Below, piece by piece: positions 59,692 through 64,000 of a stretch of 64,000 nt of DNA. The position numbers were made by a program, and so were the translations under genes. The DNA comes from Diphasiastrum complanatum (taxonomy: Eukaryota > Streptophyta > Lycopodiopsida > Lycopodiales > Lycopodiaceae). The DNA lies in the NCBI GenBank assembly GCA_029204225.1, contig CM055113.1:28051873-28115872 (forward strand). The letters are read 5' to 3'. Position 1 is the stretch's first letter; every line of letters starts with the position of its first letter. The notes under the pieces were generated by a model. That model saw only the letters and a program-made list of their open reading frames with translations. It ran no database searches and had not been told where the DNA came from.

Positions 59692-61168
59692 TTACATAAC
59701 CAGATCTAAGCCAAGTTTGGCTCTAAAAGTCTCAAATTTTTCTTTACTTAAAGCTTTCGCAAATATATCAGCAACTTGTAACAACGTACAACAGTGTACA
59801 ATACTTATATCTTCATATTGTAGCTTCTCATGCACAAAGTGATATTTTACCTCAATATGTTTTGTCCTTGCGTGAAAGACAAGATTCTTAGCCAATTGTA
59901 TTCCACTTTGACTGTCATAGAAAATAACAGTAGGATTTACCTGCTTCATGCCAATCTCACATAACAACTTACGTAGCCAAACAGCTTCTTGAGTAGCAGA
60001 ACTTAATGCTTTATATTCGGCTTCTGTAGAAGAAAGAGAAATTGTATCTTGCTTCTTGCTAGACCATGAAAAACAACCGCTACCAAAATTGAAGGCATAA
60101 CCTATTGTTGACTTTCTATCATCTATACTTCCTGCCCAATCAGCATCAACATAACTCTGCAACTTTGGTAAAACACTTTGTCTTTTGTAGATTAGGCCAA
60201 GGTTAGGTGTACCTTTCACATACCTCAAAATCCTTTTTGCAGCTTTCCAATGGTCCATAGTGGGTGATGACATGAATTGGCTAATCAAACTTACAGCATA
60301 ATAGATATCAGGACGTGTAGTCGTAAGATATATCAAACTCCCAACTAGCTGACGGAATAGAGTAGCGTCATCATCAATACGAGATAATTTTTTACCAGCT
60401 TCGCAAGGAGTGATGGAAGGTTTGCACTCTATCATGTGAAATCTCTCCAATATCTCGCCCACATACTTGTTTCGACATAACCTAATATTACTGCCAGTTT
60501 GCCATACTTTGACACCCAAGCAGTAGTGCATAAGATCTAAATCTGTCATCTCAAACTGCTTGCATAAGTTGGCCTTGATAGAACGAGTGAGGTTCTCATC
60601 ATTGTCCGTGATAATGATATCATCAACGTAAAGTACAATCAAGGCAATGCTATCTTCGTTTATAAGAACATAAAGATTTGGATCTGAATTTGTTCTTACA
60701 AACCCATGAGAAAGAAAGTAATTGTCAATGCGTCCATACCATGCGCGTGGCACTTGCTTAAGGCCATAAAGTGTTTTGCGTAGTTTACATACCTTCTATT
60801 CTTGTCCTTTTGCCATGAAGCCCTGCGGTTGGACCATGTAAACTTCTTCCTCTAAGTCACCATTCAAAAATTTGGACTTCACATCCATTTGATGGATCTT
60901 CCATCCAAAATGAGATGCTAGGGCAACGATAAGACGTAGCGTAGTCCACTTAGCCACTGGAGAAAATGTCTCTTCATAGTCAATTCCTTTGCTTTGCTCA
61001 TAACCCTTCACTACTAGGCGTGCCTTATGCTTTGCTATCGTGCCATCTGCATGAAACTTTGTTCTAAACACCCATTTGTTGTCAATGGGTTTCTTTCCAA
61101 ATGGTGGATCAACCAACTCCCATGTATCATGCATGTGGATGGATTCCATCTCCTCTTTGACAAAATTT
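59692..61168 (-). pseudogene. Copia E reverse transcriptase and RNase H, nearly intact
   Basis: The N-terminal block (KEEMESIHMHDTWELVDPP, WVFRTKFHADGTIAKHKARL, DYEETFSPVAKW) runs to MVQPQGFMAKGQE. A TAG at about 60796-60798 interrupts it. Then LYGLKQVPRAWYGRIDNYF, the intact active site LYVDDIIITD, MHYCLGVKVWQTGS and QLVGSLIYLTTTRPD follow. RNase H has YVDADWAGS, SSKKQDTISLSSTEAEYKAL, FHARTKHIEVKYHF and ADIFAKALS and ends at 59692. Apart from the one stop the frame is open for about 490 codons, the best-kept pol in the window. The upstream part is cut off at about 61168 by the LTR of element F. Confidence 0.92.
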
Positions 61169-61950
61169 CCAGAATTCACACGTGTGGGGAATATCCACAA
61201 GAGTGACTGATCTTAATTAAGCTTTGTGATTGGCACTATAACCTGAATCTAGATTGATCAACAAAATCTAGTTAAGAAGAAATGGCTAATCCACAATCTA
61301 GCATGCTAATCAACAGAATATAATGGCAATAATCAAAGAATGAATAAAAAATACAAGATTTCAATGTATAAGCATTAGCCTCAACACGAGTTAGAGAGAG
61401 AGAGAGAGAGAGAGAGAGCTAGAGAGATAACAAGTAATATTCGTTTAGATCCAAAATGACATGAGATAGCTACAAAGCTTTGGTTCTTCATCATTAATTG
61501 TGTGGAGAGCTACACATATTTATGGAGATTGAGGTAGCTCGAGGTAGAATCATATCTATCCATTCCAAAATGACATCTAAAGTGACATCTAGAGTCTATG
61601 TGACATTTGTCACTTGTCATGCATGAGATTCTACCGACTTTTTACAAGTGTACTAGTTCTAACTAGAAATGTCCAAATCATCATGCATGTGTCCATTAAA
61701 CTTTGTGCATGCCTTGCATGTCACTATGGATCACTTACAATTAATGCATGTGAGTTGCCACGAGTTTCTACAAGCATAATCATGCTAATTATATGTCTAC
61801 AAACTATATGCAAGTTGCATTTATCAAACTAGATGATACATAACCATGTAGCTCGAGTTCTATGTAGGCCAAACTTGGCATTTTGCATTAATGAGCTATA
61901 TACTTGCATGGTACAACATTTGTAGTATGGATTGTTTTTCAATTTTAACA
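61168..61950 (-). repeat. 3' LTR of copia F (about 780 bp), inserted in copia E
   Basis: The right edge TTTTAACA at 61950 (TGTTAAAA on the minus strand) meets the purine tract. The left end AGAATTCACACGTGTGG mirrors the end of the copia D LTR (CCACACGTGTGAATTC). A (GA)n run lies at 61395-61419. Its left edge falls inside element E's reverse transcriptase, so F is the younger insertion. Confidence 0.75.
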
Positions 61951-61959
61951 CTCCTCCTA
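61951..61959 (-). promoter_or_regulatory. Polypurine tract of copia F
   Basis: CTCCTCCTA on the plus strand reads TAGGAGGAG on the coding strand, the same tract as copia D (32229-32238). Confidence 0.8.
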
Positions 61960-61967
61960 AAAATGAT

Positions 61968-63437
61968 CTATATTGATTTGAACATGGATCTTGGTATAAC
62001 TCCAAGGTTGGCTCTATGCTTGTTGAAGGAACTTTTGCTCAAAGGTTTGGTGAGCATATCTGCAATGCAAGATGATGTGTCGACGTGCTCCAATTTGAAT
62101 TCACCTCCAATCAGCTTCTCTCTCAGGAAGTGATGTGCAACTTCGATATGCTTGCTCCTTGCATGGAATATTGGGTTGTTGGCAAGGGCTTGAGCTGAAA
62201 TGTTGTCACACATGATCATAGGTATATTTTCTTCCATAATTATCTTTAGCTCCACTAGTAACCTCTTGATCCAAAGCACTTACTTTGTTGTTGTAGTGAG
62301 CGCCTTGTACTCAGCTTCACATGATGAGAGTGATACAGTATCTTGTTTTTTGGAAAGCCAAGATATCAAGTTTCTTCCAAGATATATGACATAAACACTT
62401 GTAGATTTCCGATCTGCTCTATCACTTGCAAAATCCGAGTCAGAATAACCAATAATAGAAAGATCTTCACTTTGATATAATAAACCAAAATTAAAAGTTG
62501 AAGATATATATCTAAGAACTCTCTTGGCCTTTTTCCAATGATAAATTGAAGGATTTTGCATAGCCTGGCTCAACTTATGAACACTAAAGCTTATGTCAGG
62601 TCTAGTTATTGTGAGCCAAATTAAGGAGCCTATAAGACTTCTAAAAAGTGTGATGTCCTCGAAGGATCTTTCATCACCTTTGTTAGAGTCCTTTACATTT
62701 TGCTCCATAGGTGTTTCTATACTCTTACAATTCAACATATTGAACTTTTTTAACATTGAAAGAGCATAATTAGATTGACATATGAAAGCTTTATCTCTAA
62801 GAAAGTCAATGTCTAATCCTAGAATATAGTGAATTTTTTCAAGATCTTGCATCTTGAACTCTTTTCCAAGTGCAATCTTGGTTTCCTCAACTAACTTGAT
62901 ACAACTTCCTATCAGAATGATATCATCAACATAAATAAGAAGGATGACAACATCTTTATCAAAAAACTTGACATATAAGGAAGGATCATAGTTACTAAGA
63001 TTAAATCCTAGTGACTCAAGAAAGGTGTTAAGTCGAGAATACCATGACCTTGGAGCTTGCTTTAATCCATATAAACTTTTGAAGAGCAAGCAAACTTTTT
63101 CCTCATCATGGATGAACCCAATAGGTTGATCCATATAGATCTCTTCTTCTAGATAGCCATTTATAAATGCATTAGAGACATCTAGTTGAAGAATTTGCCA
63201 ATTGAAAAAACAAGCAAGAGAAATTATGATTCTAATTGACACCATCTTTGCAACTAGGGCAAAGGTCTCCTCATAATCAAGTCCATATACTTGAGCAAAT
63301 CCTTTAGCACAAAGCCTAGCCTTTGTACTTGTTGATTGTGCATCTTGATTATACTTGACTCGAAAAAACCCATTTGGAACCAATGGTATTGTTGGATGCA
63401 TATCCAACCATGATCCCTTTAACAGAATTAGGATCAT
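61968..63437 (-). pseudogene. Copia F reverse transcriptase and RNase H
   Basis: The frame reads WVFRVKYNQDAQSTSTKARL-type text, then AKGFAQVYGLDYEETFALVA and LDVSNAFINGYLEEEIYM. LYGLKQAPRSWYSRLN, the active site LLIYVDDIILIG and SLIGSLIWLTITRPDISF follow. RNase H has YSDSDFASDRADRKSTSVY and SWLSKKQDTVSLSSCEAEY, and ALTTTTK then a TAA (62280-62282) where relatives have Glu. It continues LWIKRLLVELKI, FHARSKHIEVAHHF and IADMLTKPLS to 61968. A single stop is the only break seen. At the N-terminus it joins integrase text directly because of a deletion near 63400. Confidence 0.92.
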
Positions 63438-64000
63438 CTCTTTTCCTTGTTTCCAAGGGGCATATTAACAAAGCAAGTACAACCAAAAACTCTAAGGTGA
63501 TCTACCTTATTTCTGAAACAAGACTTCAAAAGGTGTTTTTCCAGGCAAGAGCATTGTGAGTTAATCTATTGCACAAATAGTTTGCACAATTTAATTGCTT
63601 CACCCAATATCAATAGGCAAAGAAGCTGCTACTTCGAAGTGCTTTAGCACATTCACGATAAAGAGTTTGTTTTCTCTCGACTACTCATTTTGGATGGAGA
63701 ATAGGCCACAAGAATATTACTTCTCTCTTTATTCTTCACCTTCACAATATTATGAAACTTGTTGGAGATATATTCACCTCCTCCATCGCATCTTAAAGCT
63801 TTAACTTTGCAAGAAAACTGTTTTTCTACATAAGCTTTGAAGATAAGGAAGTGATCAAAAACCATAGCCTTTGAAGAAAGTAGATACAACCAAGTGTATC
63901 TAGTAAAGTCATCAATAAAGGTGACAAAACATGTTGCACCACCAGTACTTTTAGAAGAGAAAAAATGTACATCTGAATGTATGAATTCCAATGGATAAGT
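63400..64000 (-). pseudogene. Copia F integrase, running off the window
   Basis: From the window end leftwards the coding strand reads FIHSDVHFFSS, GGATCFVTFIDDFTRYTWL and ALRCDGGGEYISNKF, with the first two catalytic Asp kept. A decayed stretch then covers the Glu region near 63640-63690. C-terminal text VFGCTCFVNMPLGNKEKR and VKGIMVGYAS lies near 63400-63500, with a stop after EKR. GYAS then joins reverse transcriptase text, showing a deletion of the linker. Gag, protease and the 5' LTR lie beyond 64000. Confidence 0.85.

Overview
This window is nuclear DNA of a land plant, probably a seed plant. It is AT-rich and made mostly of decayed Ty1/copia retrotransposons primed by initiator Met-tRNA. 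It also holds CACTA (En/Spm) remnants, long CT microsatellites, a degenerate TTTAGGG-type (plant telomere) array, and one ordinary host gene: a group III WRKY transcription factor with the standard phase-2 WRKY intron. Nothing here fixes the species.

Layout. 0-1.75 kb: a non-coding LTR element with primer site, polypurine tract and part of the 3' LTR. 2.66-4.07 kb: the WRKY gene. 4.2-8.3 kb: microsatellites, a CACTA-like remnant with hairpins, and an internally duplicated LTR-like segment. 8.35-11.6 kb: a broken copia element (A) with a CACTA-like insertion inside pol. 12.4-13.3 kb: a TNP2-type CACTA transposase pseudogene, joined to a minus-strand copia derivative (B, 13.3-14.9 kb) that carries about 0.9 kb of non-retroviral sequence.

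15.9-25.8 kb is the least ordinary part. Intron-containing genes of no family I can name lie in alternating orientation. They include a Ulp1/C48-type cysteine protease with phase-matched exons, a basic/Ser-Pro-rich segment carrying a peptide almost identical to part of histone H3, a spliced minus-strand gene with two frameshifts, and a fragment with an HGG...QLFQWFYRR motif. A complete copia element (C, 5.49 kb, 5-bp duplication AGTAA) sits in an intron of the protease gene, one base short of its splice donor. A second copy of the HGG/FQWFYRR protein lies at 57.4-58.3 kb. I read these as remains of a multigene mobile or virus-like element, but that is inference.

28.5-32.9 kb: copia D with both LTRs and internal deletions. 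33-52 kb: mostly gene-free, with a short LTR, satellites and copia/gypsy gag relics. 52.3-54.5 kb: minus-strand copia gag-protease plus part of its LTR. 54.5-57.4 kb: the telomere-like array, interrupted by a perfect 35-bp inverted repeat and an 89-bp duplication. 59.2-64 kb: minus-strand copia E, interrupted by copia F, which runs off the window end. Every retroelement coding region seen is broken, so none looks able to move by itself.
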